Assembly: GCA_029339195.1 (NCBI GenBank)
Contig: JAPTJF010000141.1
Span: 62,001 to 126,000 of the forward strand
DNA length: 64,000 nucleotides
Origin: Micractinium sp. NFX-FRZ
Lineage: Eukaryota > Chlorophyta > Trebouxiophyceae > Chlorellales > Chlorellaceae
Direction of reading: 5' to 3'
The first letter of the stretch is position 1. Each line of letters begins with the position of its first letter. The position numbers and the translations under genes were made by a program. Below are positions 12,356 to 24,205 of the stretch, piece by piece. Below the pieces are notes generated by a model. It worked only from the letters and a program-made list of their open reading frames with translations. It did no database searches and had not been told where the DNA came from.

Positions 12356-15308
12356 CTACTCGGCCACAGCCAGCTCTGTCTCAAACGGATCTGCAGGCAG
12401 TGCGCAACCGGCCGAAATCGGGGCGTGTGATGGGAGAGGTGGAAGTTGGCAGTTGAGTCACATGGGGCAGCTGGGCTGGCAGGCGACCGGCTGAAGGTGT
12501 GAGGCAGGTGCCAGGCAGGCAGCTAGCCAGGCGAGCCAGGTGTGAGGTGGTTGAAGGTTGATGACGGCTGCAGGCAAGGGATTGCTGTTAAGTTGGGCGG
12601 AACGAGGGCTGTCCCTGTTCCCTCATGCCACAGGCGTGCATGCATAGGCCAGCCTGAGCAGGTGGGCAGGGCAGGGCAGGCACTCAAATAGGCAGTCAGC
12701 CAGGCAGGCAAGGCAGGCAGTCAGGGCAGGCAGCAGGCAGGCAGGCAGGCGGGACACTCACCGTCGTGCTGCAGCCGCGAGGGCCGCTTCACCGCTGCCT
12801 GCTTGCGCTGCTGCGGCTGCTGCTGCTGCTGGCCTCTGCCACCGCCGCCACTGCCATGCCGGCTCCGGCTCTCGCTGCCACCCATGCCCTGCCTGCCCGC
12901 GCCTGTGCCTGAGCCCGCTGCTGCCGCAGCCGGCTGCTGCCGCTGCCGCTGCGTGCCGCCTTGCTGCTGCTGCGGCTGTTGCTGCTGCTGGTGAGGCAGG
13001 AAGACAAAGTGGCGGGCAGCCATGGATGGGTTCACTGTAATGCGCAGATCTCGGAGCTTGTCTTGCACCGCTGCCAGGGCAGTGGCCGCAGCAGCGCCGC
13101 CGCCCTGCGCCGCCTCTGCCGCCGTGGCGGCGGCCGCCGCGCGCACTGCTGCCACGCCGCGTGCCGCCTCCAGTGCTGCCTCTACCTCCGCCGCATCTCC
13201 CTTCCCTGCCTGGACACCCTCGGCATCCTGCTCGAGAATGACTTTCCTGCCCAGCAGGTCGAAGCTGACGGTGACCTTTTTGCGGCGTGCCTCCTCGGCT
13301 TCCGCAATCTCACGCTCCCGCTGCTTCAGCACAGCGCGCTCCTCGTCTGCCAACCATAGAGAGGGCGAGGGCAGGGGGAGGCGGTGATGCGGGTGTGCAG
13401 GCAGTGGGGGCCAGGGATCTTGGATGGGGGCAGGGCAGGCACGGCAGGCAGGCAGGCACCCCTCTCAAGCGCCCGGTCAGCATGCTCCTGGAGGGATTTG
13501 TGCCCCAGCCCCCTTGGGGGACTCCCCCTCCAAATCACCTGTGAGCCAGGCGTTGGCGTCAATCTCAAAGTAGTCGGCCTGGTCGTCGTACACCGTGGTT
13601 CGCTTGGCGCTCTCCCGGTCATACTCCACAAGCCGGTCCTTGAGCGCCACCGCAGCCGCAGCCGAGTCGTTGTAACCCACGCTGCTGGGCGCGCTGCCCC
13701 GCTGCGCCTCAGGCTTGACCCCCGCCAGCTCAGCAGCCGCCCTGCTGGCGCCCTTGCTCGCCACCTCAGCGCCTGACCCGCCAGACGCGGCGCCAGCGCT
13801 GCTGCTGCCGTCAGTGGTGCCGCTGCTGCTGGCACCGCCGGCGGGGGAGGTTGTGTCGGGGAATTCCCAGGGTGCGTTGGTGGTGCCGTCTGCATAGCGC
13901 AGCGTCACCGCCTGGCCGCAGAAGGAGCAGAGACCGCCGGAGTCTGTGGCAGCAAGGCGGGGAGGCCGCAAGAACAATGGGAAAGGTGGGTGCAGTGCAG
14001 CAGGGCAGGCGGAGAAGGAGCAGAGGTTGCCAGAGTGTGGCAAGGCAGGCAGGCGGGCGGGTGCACGGGCGGCATCCAGGCAGGGGCGACACAGAAGGGG
14101 AGGCATGGGTGGGCAGCGAAAAGCAGTGGTTGATTTGAGCAGCAGTTGGAGGTGCCTGCTGGCTGGCTGCACGGCTGGTTTAGGTGCTGAGCTTGCAACT
14201 ACATGAGTAGACACCCTCGCCGGCACACCACACCCTGGCAGCCACCACGCTCAGCCCAGGCAGCGCTGCCAGCACGCGTGATTACCTAGGAAGCGCCGTG
14301 CTTCATCCGTCATCACCCGACAGTCGTGGATCTTCCCGCAGCGCAGGCAGTTGACCACAGGCTTCTGCAGCTCTTTCTTGCCAGCACCAACACTGCCCGC
14401 CTGTGCGGCGCTGCCGCCCGCACCGCCCGCGCCGCTGCCGGCGGCGGCGCCGCGGCCCTTGCGCGGCCGTGCGGTCTGCACCACCACGTTGCGGCCCAGG
14501 TACAGGTCGGGCTGCAAGGAGCAGGCAGGGGCAGGCAGATCCAGGCAAGGTCACAGGGTGAGGGTATGAGCACGAGGTGGGCAGGGTGGGCAAGGGTGGG
14601 CAGGCAGGGTGATGCATCGTCCTGCAAAAAAGGGGAGGAGGAAGAAGCAGCGACATGGCTGGCTTGTGCGGCAGCAGGGGGGCAGCAGGGCGGCCAAGTG
14701 GGGCCATTCCGGGCACATGCGACGCACGGTAGGCCAGGGCAGGGCAGAGAGGCGGGCAGGGATACGTAAGAAGCTGGGAAGGCATGCAGGCAGGCGGGGA
14801 GGCAGGCATCTGGAGGCAGGCCAGCAGGCAGCACATCCAGTACGCGGGCAGGCAGGCAGCATACAGGCAGGCACGCAGGCAGGCAGAGCAGGCAGGTGGC
14901 AGGCACCTTTGGCTTGTCCGCAGGCGGCGGCAGCTCCACTGCCTGTGGCCGCTCCCTGGCACCCCTTGCGCCGCTGCTGCCGCCGCCGCTGCTGCTGCCG
15001 GGCCTGCCGCCGCCGCGCTGCTGGGCGGCCGGCGGGGGCGGCACCGCCTGCTGCTGCTGCAGCACCTGCATGCCCGGCGGCATGGCGGCAGCGGCCGCGC
15101 CGCTGCCTGCAGGGCCGCAGAACTGTGTGACCAGCTGGCGGGCGGTGGCATTGCCGCCTGTGTAAGCCTCCACAAGAGAGTCCACCTCATCCCTGCTGCC
15201 GGCACCCGCTATCGCTTCCACCACCGCCTCGGCGGCATCGGCGTCCCACTGCAGCGCCTTTTGCAGCTGCTGCCGCAGCCAGGTCTTGTTCCCCACACGC
15301 CCAGCCAT
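12356..15308 (-). CDS. TRIP4: Activating signal cointegrator 1 (ASC-1/TRIP4)-like, zf-C2HC5 protein
   Basis: Five exons: 15308-14907, 14511-14286, 13943-13539, 13346-12762 and 12390-12356, about 550 aa. The N-terminal helical region starts MAGRVGNKTWLRQQLQKAL. The C2HC5 zinc finger has ligands near Cys189, Cys192, His196, Cys198, Cys215 and Cys218 (NCLRCGKIHDC, then GGLCSFCG); it is interrupted by intron 14285-13944. The conserved VYDDQADYFEIDANAWL and KVTVSFDLLGRKV blocks follow. The last 35-base exon supplies the plant-like ending LQHDDPFETELAVAE. In animals ASC-1 works with helicase ASCC3 in transcription and in splitting collided ribosomes. No C-terminal ASCH domain is present, as I recall for plant orthologues. 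A long Ala/Gln-rich linker is lineage-specific. Introns are full of CAGG repeats. Confidence 0.92.
12480..12758. repeat. Degenerate CAGG/GCAG tetranucleotide repeat in an ASC-1 intron
   Basis: Interspersed CAGGCAGG units run up to the donor of exon 13346-12762. On the transcript strand they read CCTG/CTGC. Confidence 0.8.
14750..14900. repeat. (GCAG/GGCA)n microsatellite at an ASC-1 splice donor
   Basis: A dense GCAGGCAGGC tract runs almost to the donor at 14906 of exon 15308-14907. It resembles the tracts at 12480-12758, 41002-41077, 45674-45712 and 48413-48439. Confidence 0.8.
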
Positions 15309-15804
15309 GGCTCAGGGTGGGAGCACAGGCTGCAGCACCAAGCAGGTAAGCAACAAGAAGGGCATGTTCGGTGGTGGCAGGGGGGCGGGCGGAAGGTGGT
15401 CAGCTTCAAGCAGGGGCGCAGCACTGCACGGGGACCCGGCATCGCTCATTCCAATGCCAGCAATGCCCCTTGAGGCGCCTCTGAAGCAGGTGCAGGCCTG
15501 CTGGAGCTCGCACCGTGATGGGCCGGCCCCTGTTGGTCTGCCTTGCAGCGTGGAGCCCAACTCTGTCAGATCGCCTGTTGGGCACGAGCACCCCGCCAAT
15601 TGCCTCCGAAAGCTGGCACTGCAGGCTGCATCTTCCGGCCTGCTGCCTGCTGCGGTCCAGCCGGTCCTGTGCTGCCCGGTCCTGTGCGCCCTTTGCGTGT
15701 TAGCAAAACGTGCCGCAGAGTAACCCCTCGCCTGCCAGAACCTTCAAGTGGGCAGCAGGCGTCGATAACAGCTTATTTTGCTTGCGCCGCTTCGCTCGAG
15801 CCCG
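15309..15804. promoter_or_regulatory. Divergent spacer between ASC-1-like and KH-protein genes
   Basis: 496 bases between two divergent start codons, presumably a bidirectional promoter with both 5' UTRs. No TATA box or other known element recognised. Confidence 0.45.
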
Positions 15805-18485
15805 ATGGCAGCGGAAGCAGAGGCGGCAGCAGCTGTAGCTCTGCCAGCAGAGGCCGAGGTGACGGGAATGGAGGAGGAGCCGCTGCACACCAATGGAGTG
15901 GCCGCAGAGCCTGAAATTGGCGAGGACGCCGCTGACGACGTCAGCGAGGCTGCACGGCGGGAGGAGCGCGTCGTGGTGAGTGAGGCGGGAGTTTAGAGCC
16001 AGCAGCAGGCCGCCAGGCTCGCTCCGGGCGCTGCATCTCGACTGCGCCTGTTGGCTGCTTGGCTGCATGCGACCTCCTCCGTAAGCTTTGCCGGAGTGGT
16101 TAGAGTGCATGAGCGCGTGTGGCAGCCTGCACGAGCGCTGTGTGGGCACCAGGGCGGCTTGTAGCCCCGCCGCCGCCGCCTCCCCGCCTGCCCTGCGAGC
16201 CGGCCACTGACCCAGCTGTCCCCACCCCCACTTGTGAAAATGCAGGTCAAGTTCTTGGTGCCCAACGTGGCTGCTGGCAGCATCATCGGCAAGGCGGGCG
16301 CCAACATCACTGAGATCCAGACGCAGAGCAATGCGCGGATGCAGGTGGGTGCTGGCTTGCGGGCAGGCAGATACACAGCAGGCAGATGAATACTGGGTTG
16401 GCCGGCGGTGCACCTGCACAGCTGGCTACCTGTAGCCTGTTGGCACACCGCAGTGGTGCAGCCAGCTGCTGCTGTGGTCAGGCAGGAAGCAGGCACAGCA
16501 CTGGCGCCCCACCTAGTGCAAACTTGCTTTCTCGCCGCCCCTCGCTTCCCGCTCACCGCTTCACTTGCAGCTCTCCCGCGCCAGCGAGTTCTATCCCGGC
16601 AGCCCGGAGGGGCAGGACCGCATCCTGCTCGTCTCAGGAACCGTCAACCAGCTGCTGACGGCGCTGCACCTGGTGGGTGCCGGGCCGCGCCCGTGCCGAG
16701 AACCGTGCTGCGCCAACTGGCTGCGCCTGTGCTGCATGGCTGCATTGCCATTGCGGGTGCACTGCATGCCCTGCACCCTGCAGCAGCATCAGGCAGGAGC
16801 AGCAGGCAGTGTTGGCCGGCGCGCTGTGTGCATCGTGTGTGTCCACCACTCCACATGCGCACCTCCCACATGTGTGTGCACCCATCCACTTGTGTGCAGG
16901 TGCTGTCCAAGCTCAAGGCGGAGCCGGGTGCGCTGCGGGCGGTGCAGTCCAAGGATGGGGAGGCCATCCAGCTGCGCATGCTGGTGCACTCGCGGCTGTG
17001 CGGCACGCTGATTGGCAAGGGGGGCGCCACCATTCGGTCGTTCAACGAGGACTCGCGGGCCGTCTTCAACATCTCGCCGCCGCCCACACTGCCGGGTGGG
17101 TGGGAAGGCGGTGGGCAGCTGTGCGGGCTCAAGGGTGCGCGGTTGCGGGTGCAGGCGATGGGACCGGCAGGCACGCCCTGCCTGGGCACCGGAAGCAGCG
17201 GCCTGCTTCCCCATCCCAGCTGCCCACCCACCCCGCCTAGCCGCACCGTGCCGCGCCACACTGCGCCACACTCCGCCTCACCACGTGGCCTGTCACCATG
17301 TCACCCCGCCCCCTCACAGCAGGCCTGACCGAGCGCATTGTGAAGATCACGGGTGACGTGGACGAGCTGATGCGTGCAGTGGCGCTGGTGGTGACCAAGC
17401 TCAGGTGCGCTGCGCCGTGCTGTGCCAGCCTTGGGTGCCTTGCGTGTGCTTGTGCTCTTCACCTGCTTGCTTGGGTGCCTTGCTTGTGTTTGTGCCCTTC
17501 CACTGCTTGCTTTCCCATCGATTTGGTTGGATCGCACGGCGTGGCCCCTGGCCATGTGCTTGTGAGGCCACCATCCGGCCGTGGGCTGCGGGAGGCAGCG
17601 CAACTGCCGGCTGTGCCGCACCGGACGCAGCCTCACACCCCTCCCGCCAATGTGTTGGCGCAACCAACCTTCCCCTCCCCTACACCACCCACCCAACCCT
17701 GTTGTTGCAGCGAGAACCCGGACTACCACCTGCTGACGGACGCCAACCTGTCTTACTCGATGCGCTACGCCCCCGCCATCCCCCCCTCCAACCACCACGG
17801 CGGCCAGCAGCAGCAGCAGCAGTACGGCGGCCCCCCCAACGGCGGGCATGGCGGGCACCCGCATGGGCACCTGGGCGGCCCGCCCGGCGGCGGCCTCGGC
17901 GGCAGCGCGCCGCACATGCTGCACCTGGGAGGCGGGTCGCCACAGGGGGGACCTGGCCTCCGCAGCAACGGCGCCACGGGCGGCGCGACGGTGACCATGG
18001 CGGTGCCAGAGGACAAGGTTGGGGTTGTGATCGGCAAGCAGGTGCGTGGATCCCTCTGCCAGGGTGGCGCGCTGCACGGATGGGGCGCTTGTGCCTGCTG
18101 CGAGTGTGTGGAGGGTGGGGGAGGTCGCTGGGAGCCTGCCAGCCCGCCGGCTGACGCACCTGCCTGCCCCAGTCAGTCCGCTGGCCCTCTTCCCTGTCCA
18201 ACCTCGGCACCGACGACACCACAAGGTATCCCTTTCGCGCATCCCTGCCGTGCCAACCTCCCTGTTGTTGTTGCTACCCCTCCTGTCCCTCTGTGTGTCA
18301 CGGTGCAGGGCGCGGTGATCAACCAGATCAAGGAGCTGCTGGGCGTGAGCATCCGCATCTCCAAGAAGGGCGAGTTCCTGCCGGGCACCTACGACCGCGC
18401 CTGCAGCATCACAGGCACCCCAGAGGCCGTGGAGATTGCGGAGCGTTTGATACAGCAGAAGATTGATGCTATGCACCTCGCCTGA
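15805..18485 (+). CDS. Triple KH-domain RNA-binding protein (NOVA/PCBP/BTR1-like)
   Basis: Seven exons: 15805-15975, 16246-16344, 16571-16672, 16900-17095, 17323-17404, 17711-18041 and 18309-18485, about 385 aa. Three KH folds are recognised by their GxxG loops: SIIGKAGANI (KH1), TLIGKGGATI (KH2) and VVIGKQGAVI (KH3). KH1 and KH2 are adjacent. KH3 is separated by a Gly/His/Gln-rich linker of about 80 residues, the layout of NOVA, PCBP and plant BTR1 proteins. They bind C- or YCAY-rich single-stranded RNA in splicing and mRNA stability or translation; the target here is unknown. The start is the first ATG of the frame, before an acidic leader. Introns lie inside each KH domain. Intron 17405-17710 begins with a local tandem duplication (17429-17515). 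Confidence 0.95.
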
Positions 18486-20206
18486 GGCCGCCTCTCGTAA
18501 AAGGGGGCCCCGCCCGCCCGCCTCCGCATGTGCCGCTGCCGCTGCCGCCTCATCCTGCTCTCCTTGGGGGGGCATGGGATCGTCCCCTGCCTGCCCCCCC
18601 CCCGGACCCCCCGCTACACCGCCTGCCCCTGGGCTTGGGCCACGCAATAAGAGCTGCAGGCGGTGGGGCCTCCTGACTGGGGGGAGGGTCCCGCCCGGTG
18701 CGCCGCCCCGTGCGCGGCACCGCGCCGCCTCCCCCACTCTGACCCACCCTGTTTCAGAGTGCCCCCTCTCTCTCCCTCTTCACACCCCAGCCCCCTACCT
18801 GTTTGGCGGCCGCCCCTCTGCGTCCCCACGTCCATCTGTACTTGTTTGCCCTACCCCCCTGGTTAGGCCCGCAGTCAGTATACCACGACGCACTGCAACC
18901 CCAACCAGACAGCACCAGCCGCAGTAGTGCAGTCGCGTTATCCCCCTGTGCTTACGCTCTCTTGTCTTGCCCCACGCACCTCACCCCACCCCACCCCCAA
19001 CCACGCACCTCGACCCACCCTGTCCTCGTGCCCAACTTGCCACACCAACCCCCGCCACCGCGTGCTGCCGCAAATGCCCGGCGCCTGATTGCCCAGGGGC
19101 AAGAGCAGCAAGCACGTGGGAGGGGGGGGCCATGCAACGTGCGGGTCGGCTTGCCTTGCGGCTGCCCCGCCCCTCGTCGCCTGTCCCCTCCCTTGCTCCT
19201 TCAGCTCGCACGTCCCCCGCCCCCTCTTGTCTGTCTCCGCCCGCCCGCGGCAGGGTTCCGAAGGGCCACAGCCCGGCCCGCCGGGTGCGCTGCCGCCCCG
19301 CCCGCCCCCACGCGCCGACTGACCCCTCTCATCCGCACAGTTTTCGCTTTGGGACCCTGCACACAGCAGACTCCGTCCCCCCCTGTTTTTTTTCCTGCAC
19401 GGCGTCCCAGCCATCCCTGCGCCCCACTCCCAAGCCCCACCCCATGGCACGCTGTGCTGGCCTCAAGTCAGCATGCTTTGCTGTCTGTGCCGCCCGCCCG
19501 CCGCAGCTGCGCGCACAAACCCAGCCCTGCTCTCCCCGCCCCGAGGCATGCCTTCATGATTATCCGCGCTCCCTCATGCGTCAACAGCTCCTCCACCTCC
19601 ATGGTACTGAGACTTTGCTCTGATATTCCTTCCGCTCCAATTGCTGCCTGTCTGCCTGGGAACACTTCTTTGCGACACGCTCCAAAGACACCCAGGCAGC
19701 CGCTGGATGCGGGTGCTGCGCCAGCTTACACCCAGACTGATGCAGCCGTGTGTTGCTGGGAAGCTGAGGTGCACAGAAATAGAGGAGGGTGGTCAGTCTG
19801 TGCCAGTGGTGCCCAGTGCTTGATGGAGGCCGTGTAGCTCGGTGGCAGCGGTGCGCTGGCGGCTGCACCTGTGGGTCTTGCATCAGGCACGCAGAGAGCA
19901 CCAGAGGGCCGCTTCCCTTCTGCGTTGTTTTAAGCCCCATCCAGTCACGCACTGTTCATTCGTAGCACAAGCGAGGCGCCCGCGCTCGCTAGCAGCGCCA
20001 TTTTTTGTAAAGCGCTCGAAAGCGGACGTTTACCTTTAACCTGTGCCCTTTGGGCAGCTTGCTGGATAGGTTGCCTCGCCATCAAGCCTCTACCTCCCGC
20101 TGCTGCCGCCTCCGCCGCGCTGCCACCGCCGCTGCCGCCGCTGCCAGCACTCCCAAGCCCATCCCAGCAGCTGCGTGCTCCACGCCTGGCGCTGGCCTAG
20201 CCAGGC
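18486..20206. other. Gene-poor 1.7-kb region (KH-gene 3' UTR and ZGPAT upstream region)
   Basis: C/T-rich sequence of low complexity. Long open frames exist (for example 18803-19837 on plus), but their product is a Pro/Ala/Ser-rich string without domain or splice support, as expected from C-rich DNA. The only TGTAA found on the plus strand is at 20006-20010, about 1.5 kb after the KH stop. That could mean an unusually long 3' UTR. The ZGPAT promoter should lie in the last few hundred bases. Confidence 0.5.
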
Positions 20207-23200
20207 ATGGAGGCGGAGCTGGAGGAGGAGCTGCAGACGCAGCTGGAGGAGCAGCAGGCAGCCTTGGTGGGTGTGCAGGAGCTGTTGGGTGCTGACCCTT
20301 CGTCGGCAGAGACAGCTGAGCTGCTGGCTGAGCTGCAGGCTGGCATAGCAGAGACTGAGTCAGCGCTGCTGGGCCTCAAGCGGCAACGCTTGCTAGCGGA
20401 GCTGGATGCACTGGGAGGAGGAGGGGCGGCAGGTGATGGCGTGCAGCAGCAGCAGCAGCAGCAGCAGCCCGACAGCAGCAGCGGCGGCGCCGGGCTTGCG
20501 GGCCTTGGCCCCTGGAAGCCAGGCCGTCTCTGTGTGTTCAGGAACACTGATGGCAGGCACTACTATGGACGGGTGCTGAGCTGCTGCAGCAGCGGGGGTG
20601 GCAGGGGCAGCGTGCACCTCGAGTTTGTGCACCCAACAAGGTGAGAACTGTTAACATCAGAGGCCTTGGAAGAAGGAACAGCTTGAAATGCAACTGAGCA
20701 GCCACCTGCCGGCATCACATACCTCTTGTGTGCTGCATACCTCTGTGGGCTGCCATGCCTGTGGGTGCACCCGCGAAATGTGTGCTGCCCTGCCCAAGCA
20801 GCAGTGTGCCTGTCCGGCTTCCCGCACCTTGCCGTCTGACCTGGCCTCTCCTTGCCACATCTGCCCCCCTCTTTCACTGCTCCGCCACATTTTGCAGGGC
20901 ATTCCATTTGGAGCCGCTGGCACTTCCCGCTGCCAGCCTACACCCAGCACCCAGCACCAGCCTGCAGCCGCCGACGGAGGCGCTGCATCCGGGGGCCCGG
21001 GTGCTAGTGCGTCTGCCGGGTCAGCGGCTGTGGGAGGCTGCTGAGCTGGCAGAAGTGGACTTGCCAGCTCAGCGAGTGGCGGCCGTGACGCTTGCAGATC
21101 GGCAGCGCAGGGTGCTGCCGCTAGCGGCGGTGGCGCTGTCGGCGCATGCCCCTGACCCGCATTGCAGTGACGGCAATGGGCGCAATGGAGGCGGTGGCAG
21201 CGAGCAGGGGGAGGGCAGCGACGGCGGTAGTATCAGTGCAGGCAGCAGCTCAGAGGGGGATGAAGATGAGGAGGAGGAGGAGGAGGAGGGGGATGAGGAA
21301 GAGGAGGAGGAGGAGGCGGCAGAGGGGTATGGCGCAGCCTCCTTCTGCCGCGTGTCTTTTGCTCTCACCGAGGCAGCCGACTTGATGGAGCAGCAGGCGG
21401 CAGCTGGGCCCCAGAGCTGCACCAACATTTTCTTTGGCAGCGAGGTGCACAGCCGTGGGATCGGCAGCAAGGTGGGTGGGTTGGGCAGGGGTGGTGGGTG
21501 GCGCCGTGCTGTGCATGCTGTGGCCCGACCGTCTCTGGCCGTCATGCGTGTGCCTTGGTAGCGGGCGTGCCACTCCCCATGGACGCTGCCTGTCTGGCGC
21601 GCAGCCCCTTGAAGTGCATACGGTGCCGTGATTCGTGCCCATTGTCTGTCCGGCCTGCCCAATTATCTACTTTGCAAACCATGCCCTCCAGATCTGCCTG
21701 CCTGCCAGTGCCTGCCCGCCCACCCCTCCTCCATTCCACGGCTGATGGCGAAAATTGCTTGCCCTGTCTCCTCTCCCGTCCCTGCAGCTGATGGCGAAAA
21801 TGGGGTTCAAGGGCGCCGGGCATGGGCTGGGGCGCAGCCAGCAGGGGATGCAGCAGGCACTGCAGGCAGCGCCAATGAAGCGCGGGGCCGGGCTGGGCGT
21901 CGGCGGCGCCGGCGGCACCAAGGAAGGTGCGCTACTGCTGCGGTTTTGTGTGATGCCACAACACGCAGCCCTGGCGTTGCGTTCAAGCGGCTGAAACATT
22001 TGTAGCATGTCACTTCATCTACTTGCGGCATGCCGTGGCATGCACTGGGTTTGGCCTGCAGACGATAAACCTGTCACCTTCTCTCTCGCAGGCAGCAAGA
22101 AGCGGAGGCGGGGCGGCAAGCAGAGGCGACGAGCAAAGGCTGCGCAGGCGGGCGCTGAGGCGCGAGAGGCGGAGCGGCAGGCGCAGCAGGAGCTTGAGCT
22201 CAAGACGGGCAGCGAGGGCCTGTTTGCGGTGCTAAACTCAATCATCGGGGATGGCAGCCAGGCGCAGCAAGTGAAAGAGGAACGGCTGGGGATGGGGCGC
22301 AGTGGCAGCGGCGACACCAGCCGGCAGGGCCACTTATTTGGCGGGGGAGGCCACAAGCCGGCCCCCAAGGTGGGTGGGGCTGGGGGTGGTTGAGAAGGGC
22401 GGGCAAGACTGGGTTGGGTTGAAGATGGAGTAGGGTGGGGTAGGTGGGCAAGAATCAAGCAAGCGTTTGTGCAGGGAGATACTGCGCTGTGCTGAGTGCA
22501 GCTGGCAGCAGGAGAGGTCGAGCATGTTGCCTGCTCTCCAGGCAGAGGTGGCCGCCGCGCTGTGCCTGCTCTGCCCTGCAGAAGAAGGACCACCGGGCTC
22601 GGGCCATGGCTGTACGACTTCTGCCTGTGCCCTTTCTTTTCGCATCTGCAACCCTTCAAGGGGCTTCCGGCTAAATTGCTGCCTTGCAGGAGGGGACTGC
22701 AGGGTGCTGTTCAAGTCTGCTCCATGCACTGCTCTGCCTCATTCCGCATCCACTTCTCTTCACAAGGCTGAAGGCTCTCATGCTGCCCGCAGGAGGAGGA
22801 CCGCCGTGCGCTGGCCAAGCGTGCCGACAACTTGGTGCAGCTGAAGCAGAAGGTGCAGCAGCTCAGGTGCGTGCGGTCCAGCTGTGCCGGGTGGCCAGCC
22901 CCACGACTGCTCACCTGCCTGCCTGCGGTTTGCTAGGTGCACACACGTAAGCCTGCCTGCCTGCCTGCTACTCAACGCTCCGTTTGACAGCCACACAGGC
23001 TCCTCACTCTGGCCTGCTTGGGCCGCCTCCGTTGGCATAGTGTGTAGCACGCTGACCACCGTCTGCCTGCACCCGCCCTGCCCCTCTCCCTTTGCTTGGC
23101 GGCAGCGAGATGGCGGGACGCAACGCGCGCGACAAAGTGATGCTGCCGCAGATCAGGCGTGCGCTTGCAGAAGCACAGGCGCAGGTGGCAGCAGCGGAGC

Positions 23201-23268
23201 GGGATCACGCGGCATCACATAAGGCCATCCACGACAAGGAGAAGCAGAAGCGGATGTCCAAGTTTTGA
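20207..23268 (+). CDS. ZGPAT-like Tudor/G-patch protein without a CCCH finger
   Basis: Six exons: 20207-20640, 20898-21471, 21788-21926, 22092-22369, 22793-22866 and 23106-23268, about 553 aa. Domain order matches ZGPAT: an N-terminal coiled coil; a Tudor-like segment (CVFRNTDGRHYYGRVL); a second Tudor-like strand set (GARVLVRLPGQRLWEAAE); an acidic Glu/Asp run near 240-265; the G-patch (SEVHSRGIGSK then MAKMGFKGAGHGLGRSQQG) near 325-375; a basic nuclear-localisation-like KKRRRGGKQRRR; an LFAVLNSIIG helix; and a C-terminal coiled coil ending KRMSKF. Animal and plant relatives carry a CCCH zinc finger between the two Tudor-like parts. Here the junction at 20640/20898 joins them with no C-C-C-H pattern, and the intron does not encode one. 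Likely a nuclear splicing or transcription regulator. Two introns contain copies of following exon starts. Confidence 0.88.
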
Positions 23269-23624
23269 TGTTAAGGTGCATGCAACTTGGACGTATAGAG
23301 CACGTGCCTCTCTCCCTCTTGGCGCTCCCCCGCTAGATAGCTGTTGCACGGGTGCATTGTGATTGAAGCCCTGCTGCCTGTCCCGTCGCTGCACCTCAGT
23401 AAGCCTGAGCCTGGCACTGTGCATACGCTGGCGTTGGTCTGCTGCCAAGTTACAACACACAGAACAATGGCGTCAACACAACCCATGTGGCGTGCGGCCG
23501 CCATCTCGGCCCTCATGCACCAAAAGGATTCTGGGGCAGCGGCTGAGGGCGACGGTAGGCTGCACATCCGCCTGGGCCCAGCTCAGCCCTGTGCCCAGCT
23601 CGTCCTGCCTCCGCTCAGCTAAGG
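23269..23624. other. Convergent intergenic region
   Basis: 356 bases between the stops of the ZGPAT-like gene and the 98-aa gene. No feature recognised. Confidence 0.5.
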
Positions 23625-24205
23625 TCAGGTCATGCGCGCCATCTCCTTGGCGTCCTGCGCCGCCCGCTTTGCCCGCTCCCCCACAGTGGGATCACCCTGC
23701 AGCAGAGGTAGGCAGACAGACAGTAGTGGGAAGCAGATGAACAGGTGGGTGCTGAGCGTCCGGCAATACTGCGGGGAGCAGCAAGAAGTTGGGTGGGCAC
23801 TGGCCAGGCCAGCTGTGTCTCACGTCTCCCCGGCACCTCCCTTGATATGCTGCTCGGCTGTTACCCCGACATCCCACACTCAATCACCTCCTTCAAGATG
23901 TCCTGGCCGCCCTCCAGCGTCGCCTGCATGTTGGAGAACATGTTTGCACAGAGCGGCAGCTGGGAAAGCATGCGCACACAGGGCGTCGTTGTCAGGGCAG
24001 CGGCGGCCCCCTCTCCGCGGCTCTCTCCTCTCCCTTCCCTGCGCCATCAAACCTGCTTGTTCTCCCCGACTGCCTCCATCTGCAAGCGTGCCGATGCAGC
24101 CAAATCGGCCTGGCGCGGAGCTGCCGTGCCTGTGCTCCGCCCAGCCTCCTCGGAAGGGGCGGCTGGGGAGGTGGCGTTGGCCGGCAGGTTGCCTACACCG
24201 CTCAT
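23625..24205 (-). CDS. Small conserved-looking protein of unknown function, 98 aa
   Basis: Three exons on the minus strand, each on a clean codon boundary: 24205-24053, 23959-23888 and 23696-23625. The product starts MSGVGNLPANATSPAAP, has a helical middle (QADLAASARLQMEAVGENKQ), then CANMFSNMQATLEGGQDILK, and ends GERAKRAAQDAKEMARM. Predicted mostly alpha-helical and polar, with no membrane segment or signal peptide. I do not recognise a family. All three introns/exons in phase and a sensible start codon support a real gene, but it rests on splice logic alone. It lies between two convergent or tandem genes and could alternatively be part of a longer transcript. Confidence 0.6.

Noticed and set aside
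17301..18737. 478-aa minus-strand open frame
   Set aside because: Antisense shadow of the KH-protein exons and introns.
18803..19837. 344-aa plus-strand open frame in the gene-poor region
   Set aside because: Pro/Ser/Ala/Arg-rich product typical of C-rich noncoding DNA; no domain, no splice context, no conserved pattern.
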